Below the pieces are notes generated by a model. The model saw nothing but the letters and a program-made list of their open reading frames with translations. It searched no databases and had not been told where the DNA came from. Source: Chondromyces crocatus (GTDB lineage Bacteria; Myxococcota_A; Polyangia; Polyangiales; Polyangiaceae). From it: a stretch of DNA of 64,000 nt. Shown one piece after another: positions 42,461 through 51,500 of this stretch. The position numbers and the translations under genes are program-made. The stretch's first letter is position 1; the number at the start of each line of letters is the position of its first letter. The DNA lies in contig NZ_CP012159.1 of NCBI RefSeq assembly GCF_001189295.1, forward strand, positions 2,866,001-2,930,000, written 5' to 3'.

Positions 42461-43918
42461 ATGACCACCGTCGCCCGTCGAACGTTCCTGCAAGGCTCGC
42501 TGGCCACCGCAGTGGTCGGCTTCGATCCCGGCCAGGAGAGCTGGTCCAGCGTCCCTGGTGGCGCGAACCTGATCCCGATCCCACCGCTCGACGGTCAGCT
42601 CCTGATGAACCCGGCGGTGCTGGCCGCCGCGGCCGAGGACTTCGGGCGCATCATCCAGCGCACGCCGAGCGCGGTCCTCGTGCCTGGATCGGTCCGGGAC
42701 ATCGTGAAGCTGGTCCTCTTCGCGCGGGCGCACGGGATCAAGGTCGCGGCCGCGCGCGGCCTGGGCGAGAGCCACAGCACGGCGGGACAAGCGCAGGTCG
42801 CGGCCGGGGTGGTGATCGACATGTCGATGCTCGCCACCATCCACGAGATCAACGCGGGCGATGCGCTCGTCGACGCCGGGGTCCGCTGGATCGACCTGCT
42901 CGAGGAGACGTTACCGCTCGGCAAGAGCCCGCCGCTGCTCACCGACTTCATCGAGCTCAGCGTCGGCGGCACGCTCGCGGTGGGGGGGATCGGCGGCCAG
43001 GCCTTCCGCCACGGCCTTCTGGTCGACAATGTCCTCGAACTCCAGGTGGTCACCGGCAACGGGGCGCTGCTCACCTGCTCTCCCACGCAGAACCCGGTGC
43101 TCTGGAACGCGGTGCGCGCGGGCCTCGGTCAGTTCGGGATCATCGTCCGCGCGCGCGTCCGTCTGGCCTCCGTGAAGCCCCGCGTCCGGGTCTACACCGC
43201 GACGTACACCGACCTCGCCACCCTCACCGCCGATCAGGAGATGCTCATCGACGACGGTCGCTTCGACTACGTGGAGGGCTTCGCCTCCGCCGACGAGAGC
43301 GGTGGCTGGATCTACCGGCTGGAAGCCGCGAGTTACCACGATCCGGGCAACCCGCCGGCCGACACGATCAAGCTGGCGGGTTTGCAGTTCGATCCCGGAA
43401 CGAGTGAGGCCACCGAGCAGAGCTTCTTCGACTTCGCCAACCGGATCGCGCCCACGGTCACCCTCTTGAAGGAGCTGGGCGTCTGGCAGCTCCCGCATCC
43501 CTGGCTGAACCTGTTCCTTCCGGGTCCGCAGGCGGCGTCGTTCATCCAGGGGGTGCTCGACACGATCACCGTGGACGACACGGGGCAAGGGCCCATCGTG
43601 TTCTACCCCTTCAAGCGTGCGCGGCTGACCGCGCCGTTCGCCAGGGTCCCCGCGACGCCGAACGTGTTCATCTTCTCCATCCTTCGCAACGCCATCCCCG
43701 GGACCCCGGAGAACGTGGCTGCGCTCATCGATCAGAACCGGCAGTTCTACGAGGACGCCCGCGCCATCGGCGGCAAGCGCTACCCGATCGACTCGGTGCC
43801 CATGAGCCGCGGGGACTGGGAAGAGCAGTTCCGGCCCCTCTTCTCGCAGTTCTCTCTGGCGAAGCTTCTCTTCGATCCGCTCAACGTGCTCGCGCCCGGG
43901 CAGAAGATCTTCACCTGA
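42461..43918 (+). CDS. Tat-exported FAD-linked oxidase, cytokinin dehydrogenase-like
   Basis: About 485 residues from ATG 42461, with GGAGGAAG four bases upstream. A Tat signal (RRTFLQGSLATAVVGF) begins at residue 6. The PCMH-type FAD domain follows. LGESHSTAGQAQ holds H105 in the HSxxGQ pattern that covalently binds FAD in cytokinin dehydrogenases. LSVGGTLAVGGIGGQAFRHG, then DNVLELQVVTGNG and GLGQFGIIVRARV, match that family's middle part. The C-terminal substrate domain (WLNLFLPGPQAASFIQGVLD, FYPFKRARLTAPFA, LAPGQKIFT at the end) also resembles it. Cytokinin dehydrogenases cleave adenine-type side chains. The assignment is by pattern; another amine or alcohol may be the substrate. It converges with the next gene, 43 bases away. 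Confidence 0.8.
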   Translation: MTTVARRTFLQGSLATAVVGFDPGQESWSSVPGGANLIPIPPLDGQLLMNPAVLAAAAEDFGRIIQRTPSAVLVPGSVRDIVKLVLFARAHGIKVAAARGLGESHSTAGQAQVAAGVVIDMSMLATIHEINAGDALVDAGVRWIDLLEETLPLGKSPPLLTDFIELSVGGTLAVGGIGGQAFRHGLLVDNVLELQVVTGNGALLTCSPTQNPVLWNAVRAGLGQFGIIVRARVRLASVKPRVRVYTATYTDLATLTADQEMLIDDGRFDYVEGFASADESGGWIYRLEAASYHDPGNPPADTIKLAGLQFDPGTSEATEQSFFDFANRIAPTVTLLKELGVWQLPHPWLNLFLPGPQAASFIQGVLDTITVDDTGQGPIVFYPFKRARLTAPFARVPATPNVFIFSILRNAIPGTPENVAALIDQNRQFYEDARAIGGKRYPIDSVPMSRGDWEEQFRPLFSQFSLAKLLFDPLNVLAPGQKIFT

Positions 43919-43961
43919 CGTCGGGCGCGCGGTGCGCGGAGCGCGGTGGGCGCCGTTCGCT

Positions 43962-44990
43962 TCACGCGACGCGCTCGCCTTCGAGCCAGGTCGTCCCACC
44001 GGCAGCGGTGAGCGTCTCGCGGAGATCCGCCAGCGTGAAGAGCCGTTCGATGTGGTGGACGCCCGGCCGGCGTACCCGAGGCAAGGCGTCGACGACGTGC
44101 GCCGCGACGTGCGCGGTGACGAGGCCTTCGTTTCGCCCGAAGAAGCCGGCGCGCCGTGACGTGGTGTGCTGTCGTGACGAGCCGTGCACCTCGACGGCGA
44201 CGGCGCATCGGTCGGAGCCGAGCCGCAGCCCAGGCATCGCTGCAAACGCCGAGGTGGCGAAGTTGCGCACGGCCTGAGGGCGCAGGAGGGAGCGAGAGCG
44301 CACGAGGGCGCGGGTCCAGAACGCCGACTCGATGGAGAGGAGGGTCTCGGCCTTCTGCAGGCCGAGGGTGCGCTGGACGACGTGCTGGTCGGCGAAGTCG
44401 AAGGGGCACGCGGGGGTCGTCGTCGCTTCGAGGCCGAAGCGGGCCTCCCGGAGGGGTCGTGCGGAGGCCCGGGCGAGCTCATCGAGCATCCACGCGATCG
44501 CGGCGCGCCCGTGCGTGTCGCCCAGGCCGAGGTGGATCGCGATCTGGGCTTCCCGTGCTTGCTCGAAGGAGGCGGCCGCTTCGCGGACGAGGAGGTTCGT
44601 GAGTCCAGGGGCGAGGCCCACGGAGAGGACGGCCGTCGCTCCGGTCCGCTCGGCGAGGTCTCCAAGCGTCTCGACGCGGCGAAAGAAGCGATCACTCGCG
44701 GTGATGTCGATGTAGTCGAGGCCGCGCTCCAGCACCCGCCGTGCGAACGCCTCGTCGGGCTGGTCGATGCAGACCAGTACCCGGCTCGCACCCTCGAGGG
44801 CCGCGTCCCAGGTTTCGGGGCGTGCCACGTCGATGTGGGCTGAAGCGCCGCCGAGGGCGGCCCCGGTATGCTCCGCGCGGGCTCGATCCCGGCCAGCCAC
44901 CGCGACGGCGTGGCCGCGACGCACCAGCTCGGCGGCGACGAGCGAGCCCACGTGGCCATAGCCACCCACGATCAGGAGATGCTGTGTCAT
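43962..44990 (-). CDS. Saccharopine dehydrogenase-family oxidoreductase
   Basis: 342 residues from ATG 44990. The N-terminal Rossmann fold LLIVGGYGHVGSLVAAELVR (about 4-23) carries the GxGxxG dinucleotide loop, and AVAGRDRARAE the second strand with the Arg expected for NADP. VLVCIDQPDEAFARRVLERG and YIDITASDRFFRRVE are typical of the saccharopine dehydrogenase-like family, followed by AVLSVGLAPGLTNLLVREA. The C-terminal domain (FFGRNEGLVTAHVAAHVVD) is shorter than in true saccharopine dehydrogenase, so lysine metabolism is not implied. Such short members act on unknown carbonyl or imine substrates. It is divergent from the DUF3050 gene at 45169 (178 bases). Confidence 0.82.
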   Translation of the reverse strand: MTQHLLIVGGYGHVGSLVAAELVRRGHAVAVAGRDRARAEHTGAALGGASAHIDVARPETWDAALEGASRVLVCIDQPDEAFARRVLERGLDYIDITASDRFFRRVETLGDLAERTGATAVLSVGLAPGLTNLLVREAAASFEQAREAQIAIHLGLGDTHGRAAIAWMLDELARASARPLREARFGLEATTTPACPFDFADQHVVQRTLGLQKAETLLSIESAFWTRALVRSRSLLRPQAVRNFATSAFAAMPGLRLGSDRCAVAVEVHGSSRQHTTSRRAGFFGRNEGLVTAHVAAHVVDALPRVRRPGVHHIERLFTLADLRETLTAAGGTTWLEGERVA

Positions 44991-45168
44991 GCGTCGGGTA
45001 CCAGAGGGGCGGTGGGGATGACGTCGACGTCGGTCGCGGTGTCGACGTCGAGGTGATGCCACCGGACGTGCGCCTCGTCGAGGAGGCGGCGCGTCGAGGA
45101 CGGGTCACGTCGCGCGGACCACACGGGGCGGCAGGGCCAGCGGTCGAGGGGATGCTACAAGTCCGGGG

Positions 45169-46038
45169 ATGATGAGCACCGAGTTGATGGAGCCGGCGTC
45201 GTCGATCGGGCTCCTGCGCGACGTGGAGGCGCAACGGGTCGCGGCGTTGACGGCGCAGGTGGCGAAGCACCCGGTGTTCGGACGGATGGCGTCGATCGCC
45301 GACGTGCGGATCTTCATGGAGCACCACGTCTGGGCGGTGTGGGACTTCATGTCACTGTTGAAGTCGGTGCAGGAGGCGATCGCGCCAACGCGGGTGCCCT
45401 GGATCCCGGCCGAGGACACGGAGGCAGCGCGGCTGGTGAACGAGATCGTGACGGGCGAGGAATGCGACGAGGCGCCCGGTGGGCGGCTGGCAAGTCACTT
45501 CGAGGTCTACGTGGCGGCGATGCGTCGGGCTGGCGCGGACGTGGCGCCGATCGAGCGCTTCGTGGCCGCGCTGCGGCGGGGCGTGAGCTGGGCCTCGTCG
45601 CTGGCGGGAGCGGGGGCGCCCGCGGCGTCGCGCGCGTTCGTGGAGACGACGATGGAGGTGTGCGCGGGGCCGGTGCACGGTCGAGTCGCGGCGCTGACGC
45701 TGGGGCGAGAGGACATCATCCCGGCGATGTTCTCGCGGCTGGTGAGGGGGATCGTGGGGGATCGCACGGGAGAGCTGTCGGATCTCGTCTGGTATCTGGA
45801 CCGGCACGTGGAGGTGGACGGGTCGCGCCACGGGCCGATGACGCTGCGGTTGTTCGAGCGGATCTGTGCGCGCGACGAGGCGACGCGGCGGGAGAGCCTG
45901 GGGGTGGCGGAGCGGGTGCTCGCGCAGCGTCTCGCGCTGTGGAATGCGGTGGAGAGTGCGGTGGATGCTCGCTCCGCGGAAGGGAAGCGAGGGCGCCTGG
46001 AGGGCGGCGCGCGGGAGGCGCCGTCGCGGCGGCTGTGA
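45169..46038 (+). CDS. DUF3050 family protein (haem-oxygenase-like fold)
   Basis: 289 residues. Family marks are clear: VAKHPVFGRMASIADVRIFM, EHHVWAVWDFMSLLKSVQEA, PTRVPWIPAEDTEAARLVNE, IVTGEECDEAPGGRLASHFE and WYLDRHVEVDGSRHGPMTLR. The conserved His and Glu residues in helices (EHHVWAVWDF; GEECDE; DRHVEVDG..H) fit the iron-binding helical bundle of haem-oxygenase-like di-iron enzymes, a superfamily that includes N-oxygenases and decarboxylases. The exact reaction of DUF3050 is unknown. It opens with two ATG codons at 45169 and 45172. The 22-bp triplicate at 46031-46096 begins inside its last codons. Confidence 0.85.
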   Translation: MMSTELMEPASSIGLLRDVEAQRVAALTAQVAKHPVFGRMASIADVRIFMEHHVWAVWDFMSLLKSVQEAIAPTRVPWIPAEDTEAARLVNEIVTGEECDEAPGGRLASHFEVYVAAMRRAGADVAPIERFVAALRRGVSWASSLAGAGAPAASRAFVETTMEVCAGPVHGRVAALTLGREDIIPAMFSRLVRGIVGDRTGELSDLVWYLDRHVEVDGSRHGPMTLRLFERICARDEATRRESLGVAERVLAQRLALWNAVESAVDARSAEGKRGRLEGGAREAPSRRL

Positions 46039-46096
46039 GGTGCCGGCGCGGCGGCTGTGAGGTGCCGGCGCGGCGGCTGTGAGGTGCCGGCGCGGC
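46031..46096. repeat. Three tandem 22-bp units spanning the DUF3050 stop codon
   Basis: GGCTGTGAGGTGCCGGCGCG plus GC repeated exactly three times. The first unit contains the gene's TGA (46036-46038); the two further copies lie after it. Each unit contains the self-complementary GCCGGC. Confidence 0.85.
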
Positions 46097-46129
46097 GCGC
46101 GGGAGGTGGCGTGAGGTGGGGAGCGTCGC

Positions 46130-48025
46130 TCAGGGGGCGGAGGGTTTCTCGATGCCGAAATGCTCGCGCCAGTAGTCGCTGACGAAGATCTGGGCGGGAT
46201 CGAGCTGCGCACGGAGCTGGAGGAAGCGTTCGAGCATGGGGAAGCCCTGCTTGTAGTAAGCGAGCCAGTCCGCGGAGGGGGGGGGGAGGTCCTTGCCCCA
46301 GTGGGGCTTGAAGGTGAAGGGCTTCAGGAGTTCCCAGAACGGGGGATAGAAGGTCTTCGTGGGATCGGCGGCGTTGAGCTCGAACCAGAAGACGTCGACG
46401 CGGTAGACGTCGGCGCCGTAGGAGGGGCTCATCCAGAAGGGGCTGTTCTTGGCGGCGTACAGCTCGCAGGAGAACGTGCCGGTGCGCTCGAAGGACACGG
46501 TGGCGTCGCCTCCACCTTCGTAGAAGGTCTTGAGGGTCTGCATGACCTCGGTGGCGCGATCGATGGGGATCCACAGCTCGGTGAAGGCGGTGGGCCAGAG
46601 CTGGTCGTCCATCTGGTTGTCCATCGGGAGGCCGCAGAGCCAGGTGTCCTGGAACTGCTGCGGGGCGTCGACGGGTTCGAGGGGGACGAAGATGGCGAGG
46701 AGGCCAGGGAGGATGCCAGGGAGGACCGTCTGGAAGTAGCTGGCGAACTGCTGCGCCTGGGGGGTGGAAAGGGCGTTGTCGAGAAGGAGCTTGATGGCGA
46801 GGGTGATGAGGCCAGCGAGCCAGTCGGGAAGGCTGTCTTCGTTCGCGAGGGTGGGGGCCTTGATCGCGGTCGCGAGCTGGGTGGCCCGGGTGTGGATGTC
46901 GGAGCCGGGGGTGAGCCCCGGGTGGGCGCGCAGGCCCTGGAGGATGGCCTTCTGGAGGAACGCGAGGACCTCGTCGACGGAGCGTGCGCGGCGGTCGCGG
47001 CTCGAAGGGAGCGGGGTGCAGACGTTGCTGTCGTTCTGTCCGCTGAGGGTGCCGTCGAGGTGGCGGTACCAGTTGTCGAGCTTGGGGGGGACGGCGGCGA
47101 TGTCGTCGAGGTTGCCGATGAGGGTGTAGAAGAGGGAGCCGGCGAGGGCGTTGATCTGCGGGGTGGTGCCCAGCTCTTCGTAAGGCTTGGGGACGAAGCC
47201 GGGGGCGGGTTCGAGGCGCTCGCACTGCCAGACCTGGATGCGCTCGAAGCTCCGCTGGGGCCACCACATGAGGCGGGTGTACTGGGTCTGCTGGAGGTAG
47301 CTCTCGAGCGAGGGCTGGTCGGGTCGATCGCCGAAGAGGTCGATGGGGGCGTCGCTGGTGGCGGTGGTGGTCTGGGTGCCCTTGATGTTGTAGGCGGGGC
47401 CGGCGCGGAGCCAGACCTTGGAGATGACGCCGAGGAGGCCGAGGGAGATGCCGGCGGCGAAGAAGAGGTCGCGCGCCCTGGGATCTTCGGCGTCGCGGGA
47501 GACGTCGTGGAGCTCGCCTGTGCCGTCGATGAAGCGGATGCGCACGATGTCGTCGTAGACCGAGTACTGGGTGGAGCCGCCGGAAGAGCCGGTGGAGAAG
47601 AAGCCGGAGACGGTCTGGTGGCTGATGCCGCCGAGGTCGCTGAGGGCGTATTTGTTGCCGTCGACGCCGGTCTGGAGGAGGTAGTTGAGGCTGTTCTCCC
47701 AGGTGGAGGTGCCGGTGGGGTCGTAGGGGTTCTTGCCGAGGTTGCAGCCCGCTTCGACCTCGACGAGGGCGTGGGTGGGGTCGTTGGCGTCCGGGGTGAT
47801 CGTCACCTGCCGGTACTTGTCCAGCATGATGGTGATGGTGTCGGCCGGCGGGGCGCCTTGTCCGTCGAAGCCGGTGGTGTAGATGGCCTGGATGACGGAG
47901 TGCTGCGAGCCACGGACGCGGAGGGGGATCCGCTTGTCGTAAGCGTGGGCGACGAGGGACTGGAGCTGCTCCTCGGTCGCGGGATGGTAGTAGCCGTCCG
48001 AGCCTTTCGAGATGATGTTGGTCAC
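46130..48025 (-). CDS. FAD-linked oxidase, sugar-lactone oxidase-like
   Basis: 631 residues from GTG 48025, with GAGGAGAAG about 8 bases upstream; the frame is open upstream but without a site. The FAD domain: RIPLRVRGSQHSVIQAI (about 31-47, His at the place of covalent FAD attachment), LVEVEAGCNLGKNPYDP, LSDLGGISHQTVSGFFSTGS, then SLGLLGVISKVWLRAG. The C-terminal half has FAD-oxidase features of the D-arabinono/L-gulono-lactone oxidase type (VDVFWFELNAADPTKTFYPP; PHWGKDLPP near the end), with a large insertion (about 300-450). No signal peptide or membrane helix. It is the second FAD-linked oxidase in 5 kb. The substrate is unknown. Confidence 0.78.
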   Translation of the reverse strand: MTNIISKGSDGYYHPATEEQLQSLVAHAYDKRIPLRVRGSQHSVIQAIYTTGFDGQGAPPADTITIMLDKYRQVTITPDANDPTHALVEVEAGCNLGKNPYDPTGTSTWENSLNYLLQTGVDGNKYALSDLGGISHQTVSGFFSTGSSGGSTQYSVYDDIVRIRFIDGTGELHDVSRDAEDPRARDLFFAAGISLGLLGVISKVWLRAGPAYNIKGTQTTTATSDAPIDLFGDRPDQPSLESYLQQTQYTRLMWWPQRSFERIQVWQCERLEPAPGFVPKPYEELGTTPQINALAGSLFYTLIGNLDDIAAVPPKLDNWYRHLDGTLSGQNDSNVCTPLPSSRDRRARSVDEVLAFLQKAILQGLRAHPGLTPGSDIHTRATQLATAIKAPTLANEDSLPDWLAGLITLAIKLLLDNALSTPQAQQFASYFQTVLPGILPGLLAIFVPLEPVDAPQQFQDTWLCGLPMDNQMDDQLWPTAFTELWIPIDRATEVMQTLKTFYEGGGDATVSFERTGTFSCELYAAKNSPFWMSPSYGADVYRVDVFWFELNAADPTKTFYPPFWELLKPFTFKPHWGKDLPPPSADWLAYYKQGFPMLERFLQLRAQLDPAQIFVSDYWREHFGIEKPSAP

Positions 48026-48535
48026 CAGGTCTTCTCCTCGTGCGTCGCCGTCGTGGCGATGGGTAGGCCCCGGGGGGCGCTGCGCCGGTCGCCGTTCGCA
48101 ATGAACGTGCCGGGCGGAGGGGTGAAGGCCATGTGAAGGGCGGATGGTCCGCCCGGGAGATGGACCGCGCGTTCCGGGAGGGTGAAACGGCGTCCGCGCG
48201 CGCTGGGTGAGCGGCGGATGTGGCGAGAATGTCGTCGGGTGTCGCCGAGATGACGCCGGGATGCAGGGGTTCGAGCGGGGGGAGTGGCCAGCCTCTGGGT
48301 GGTCGCTTGGCCGACCACCAGGGGTTGGCGTGATGCGCGGCGCGTGGCGAGGGGTGAGGTCTGCTTCCCGTGGAGACGCAGCGACGGAGAGGGATGAGCG
48401 CAAGGGACGCGGGATGCGCCGAAAGCCGCGGGAAACAGGAGGGGATGAGGCTGCGTCTCGGAGAGACGCAAGGCGGGAGGTGGAAAGACGCAGGACGACG
48501 CGGGGGAGACGTCGGCCTGCGTCAGGGGTGGAGGG
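48026..48535. other. Gene-free stretch of about 510 bases
   Basis: It separates two leftward genes. The right part carries the stem-loop at 48452-48470 and scattered direct repeats of GAGACGCA (48373, 48463, with AAGACGCA at 48485). The left part must hold the promoter of the FAD-linked oxidase gene; I cannot locate it. Confidence 0.45.
48452..48470 (-). terminator. Stem-loop TGCGTCTC-GGA-GAGACGCA
   Basis: A perfect 8-bp stem with a 3-base loop, 66 bases after the stop of the leftward 1476-residue TPR gene. No T-run, so a likely but unproven transcript end. Confidence 0.5.
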
Positions 48536-51500
48536 TCAGGGCGTGCGCGGGGCGCCGAGGGCGGTGAGGGCTTGCTGGGCGTCGGTGCGGTAGGCGTTGT
48601 CGCGTGGCGCGAGTTCCAGGAAGCGCTGGTAGCTGCGGATGGCTTTCTCCTTGTTGCCGCTGGAGCGCATGGACTCGGCGAGGAGGAAGTGGGCGTCGAA
48701 GAGCCACGGCGGCTTGGAGTTCTCGGAGGCCTCGGTGAGGGTGACGGCCTGGTCCATCTCGGTCGCGGCGCCAGCGCGGTTGCCGCGGGACGCGTAGATC
48801 TTGCCGAGGCGGTAGTGCCACTCGGGGTTCTTGTCGTTGCCGGCAAGGGCCTTGCGCCAGGACTCTTCGGCCATGGGCCAGTTGCTCTGGTCCTGGTAGC
48901 AGAGGGCCATGGTCGCGTAGGCCTCGTAGCGGGACGGGCGCTTTTCGAGGGCGATCTGCAGCTCCTTGAGGGCGTCGAGGGTGGCGCCTTGCTTCTGCAG
49001 GAGGACGCCGCGCTGCCAGTAGGCGTCGGCCAGCTCTTGATCGAGTTCGAGGGCGCGCTTCAGGGCCTGGGTTGCGCGGCCGGGCTGTCCTGCGTCGTTC
49101 GCCGCCCAGCCGACGTAGAGCTGGTACTCGGCTCGGTTGCCGTCGATCTCGGAGGCGCGCTCGAGGAAGCGCATGGCCTCGGCGAGGTTCTGGCCTCGGC
49201 CGAGGAGGGCGCGGCCGAGGAAGTGGTTGGCTTCGCTGGAGTTGGGGCGGCTCTTCAAGACCTCGCGGAGGATGGCCTCGGCCTTGTCGGGGTAGCCGGC
49301 CATGACCTGCGCCGAGCCGACGCGAAGCTTGAGGTCGATGTCGTCGGGCGCCTTGCGGAGGGCGTCGGCGTACATCTCGAGGGCGCGCTCGCTCTGGCCG
49401 GTCTCCTCGAAGAGGAGGCCGCGCTCGAGGGCGAGGCCGGGGTAGTCCTTGTCGGCGGCGGCGACCTGGTCGAAGGTCTTGGAGGCGTCGTCGAAGGCGC
49501 GGAGCCGCCGGAGGGTGACGCCGAGCTTGAAGCGGGTGCCGAGGTCCTCTTCCTTGTTGAGGGCGAGTTCGAGTTCGCGGCGGGCTTCTTCGTAGCGGCC
49601 GGTCTGCAAGGCGACCTCGCCCTTGGCGCGGTGCAGGGCGGGGAGGTCGGGGAACTTGTCGGTGGCCTCGGCGAGCTTCGACGCGGCCTCCTCGCTGCGA
49701 CCGAGGCCGCTGAGGAGGGAGGCGAGGGCGACGTAGGCGTCGACGATCTCGGGGCGGTTCTCCGGGATCTTGACGGCGTCGAGGAAGGCCTGCTCGGCCT
49801 CCTTCTTGTTGCCGAGGGCGAGTTCGGCGCGACCGAGCCAGTAGTTGACGAGCGGGTCGTTGGGGCGGCTCTCGCGGAGCTGCTTGAGGGCGTCCTTGGC
49901 CTCCTTCATGCGCTCCTGGGCGAGCCAGGTCTTGGCGGCGCCGATCTTGGCGAGGACGTTGTCGTTCTCGGCGCGGCTGGCGGCCTCGAAGCGGGCGAGG
50001 GCCTCGGAGAAGCGGCCCGAGCGGAAGAACAGCTCGCCATTGCCGATGAGGGCACGGACGGCCTGCGGGTCGATTTTGAGGGCGGCGGCGAAGGCTTGCT
50101 CCGCTGCGGTCATGCGGGATCGGGCGAGGTGGAGGTTGCCGATCTCGGTGTAGGTGTCGACCAGCTCCGGGTCGGCGGCGGCGCCGCGGATCTCGGGGTC
50201 GTCGGTGATCTTGGTCAGAAGATCGAGGGCCTCTTGCTCGCGGTTGCTGTCGCGGAGGAGGGTGGCGAGGAGGAGGCGGCTGCCGACGTGGGCCGGGGAG
50301 ATTTCGAACGCGGACCTGGCGCTGGCCTCGGCGGAGGCGGTGTCGCCCGCGGCACGCTGGGCGCGGGCGAGGCCATGGAGGGTGCGCGCGCTCTTGTGGA
50401 GCTGGGTGGCGCGTTTCCAGGCCTCGACGGCCCTGGGGGCGTCGGCCGCGGCGAGTTCGATCTCGCCCGTGAGCACGGCGACGTCGATGTCCTCGGGGAG
50501 GCGGCTCTGGAGGGCTTGCGCAGAGAGGCGCGCCTTCGGGAGCTGTCCCGCGAGCAGATCCTGGGCAGCCTCGGCCAGGGTGGTGAGATCAGATGGGCGT
50601 GAGCGGGCGTGATCGAGCATCTCCTTGCCGTAGGCCTCCTCCACGGAGCGGCGGCCGAAGCGCTGACCACGGGTGAAGGCGATGTACGCCGCGTAGGCTG
50701 CCGTGGGGCGGTGACGGGGGACGCCGCGCTGCGCCGATTTGGTGTCGGCGAGGAGCTTGTTCACCGAGGCGACGGTGTCGAGGCCCAGCTCGCTGCGGGC
50801 GCGGGTGCGTAGCTCGTCGAGGGCCTCTCCGTGGCGTGAGGCGTTGAGGCGATCGCTGATGAAGTTGATGCCGAAGGGGCCGATGTCGGGGGCGAGCGAG
50901 AGGGAGCCTCCGGCCACGCTGACGACCGCGAGGGTCGCGATGAGGTAGCGGCGGATCTTGGGTCGTTTGGTGGGCTCCTGCGTGGTCACCGAGCTCTTGC
51001 GCTCGGTGAGCGGAGAGTCTCCGGTGAGATCCGCTTCCTCGCCGGCGCCGGTGAGATCGACCTCGTCGCCGACGCTGGGGTGCGGCTCGCCCAGCTCGAT
51101 GGAGCCGTCGTCCCCGAAGTCCTGGAAGTTGGAGGAGCGATCGGAGGGGTCGTAGGCGGCGCCCGGGTTGATGCCCGTCTGCGAGAAGCGGGAGGGGGCC
51201 TCTTCGAGGGCGAGTTCCTCGCCGAGATCGGCTTCGAGTTCGGTGGGGGCCGATCGGCCGAGCTTCGCGGGCTGCGCGGACGGCACGGGCTCGGGGCTCG
51301 ACTGCCGGGGATGCGAGGGGTGCGAGGGGTGCGAGGGGTGCGAGGCGCGTGGCGAGGGGGCGCCGCCCAGGATCTCCGGGGCGGAGGCGCGCGGGTTGGA
51401 CGGGGGGGCCGGAGGCGCAGGGGCGTTGGGGGGCAGGGGCCGGGGGCCGGACGTCTGGAAGGCCGAGCCGACGCGCGAGTCGTCGTATCCGGGAGGCGCT

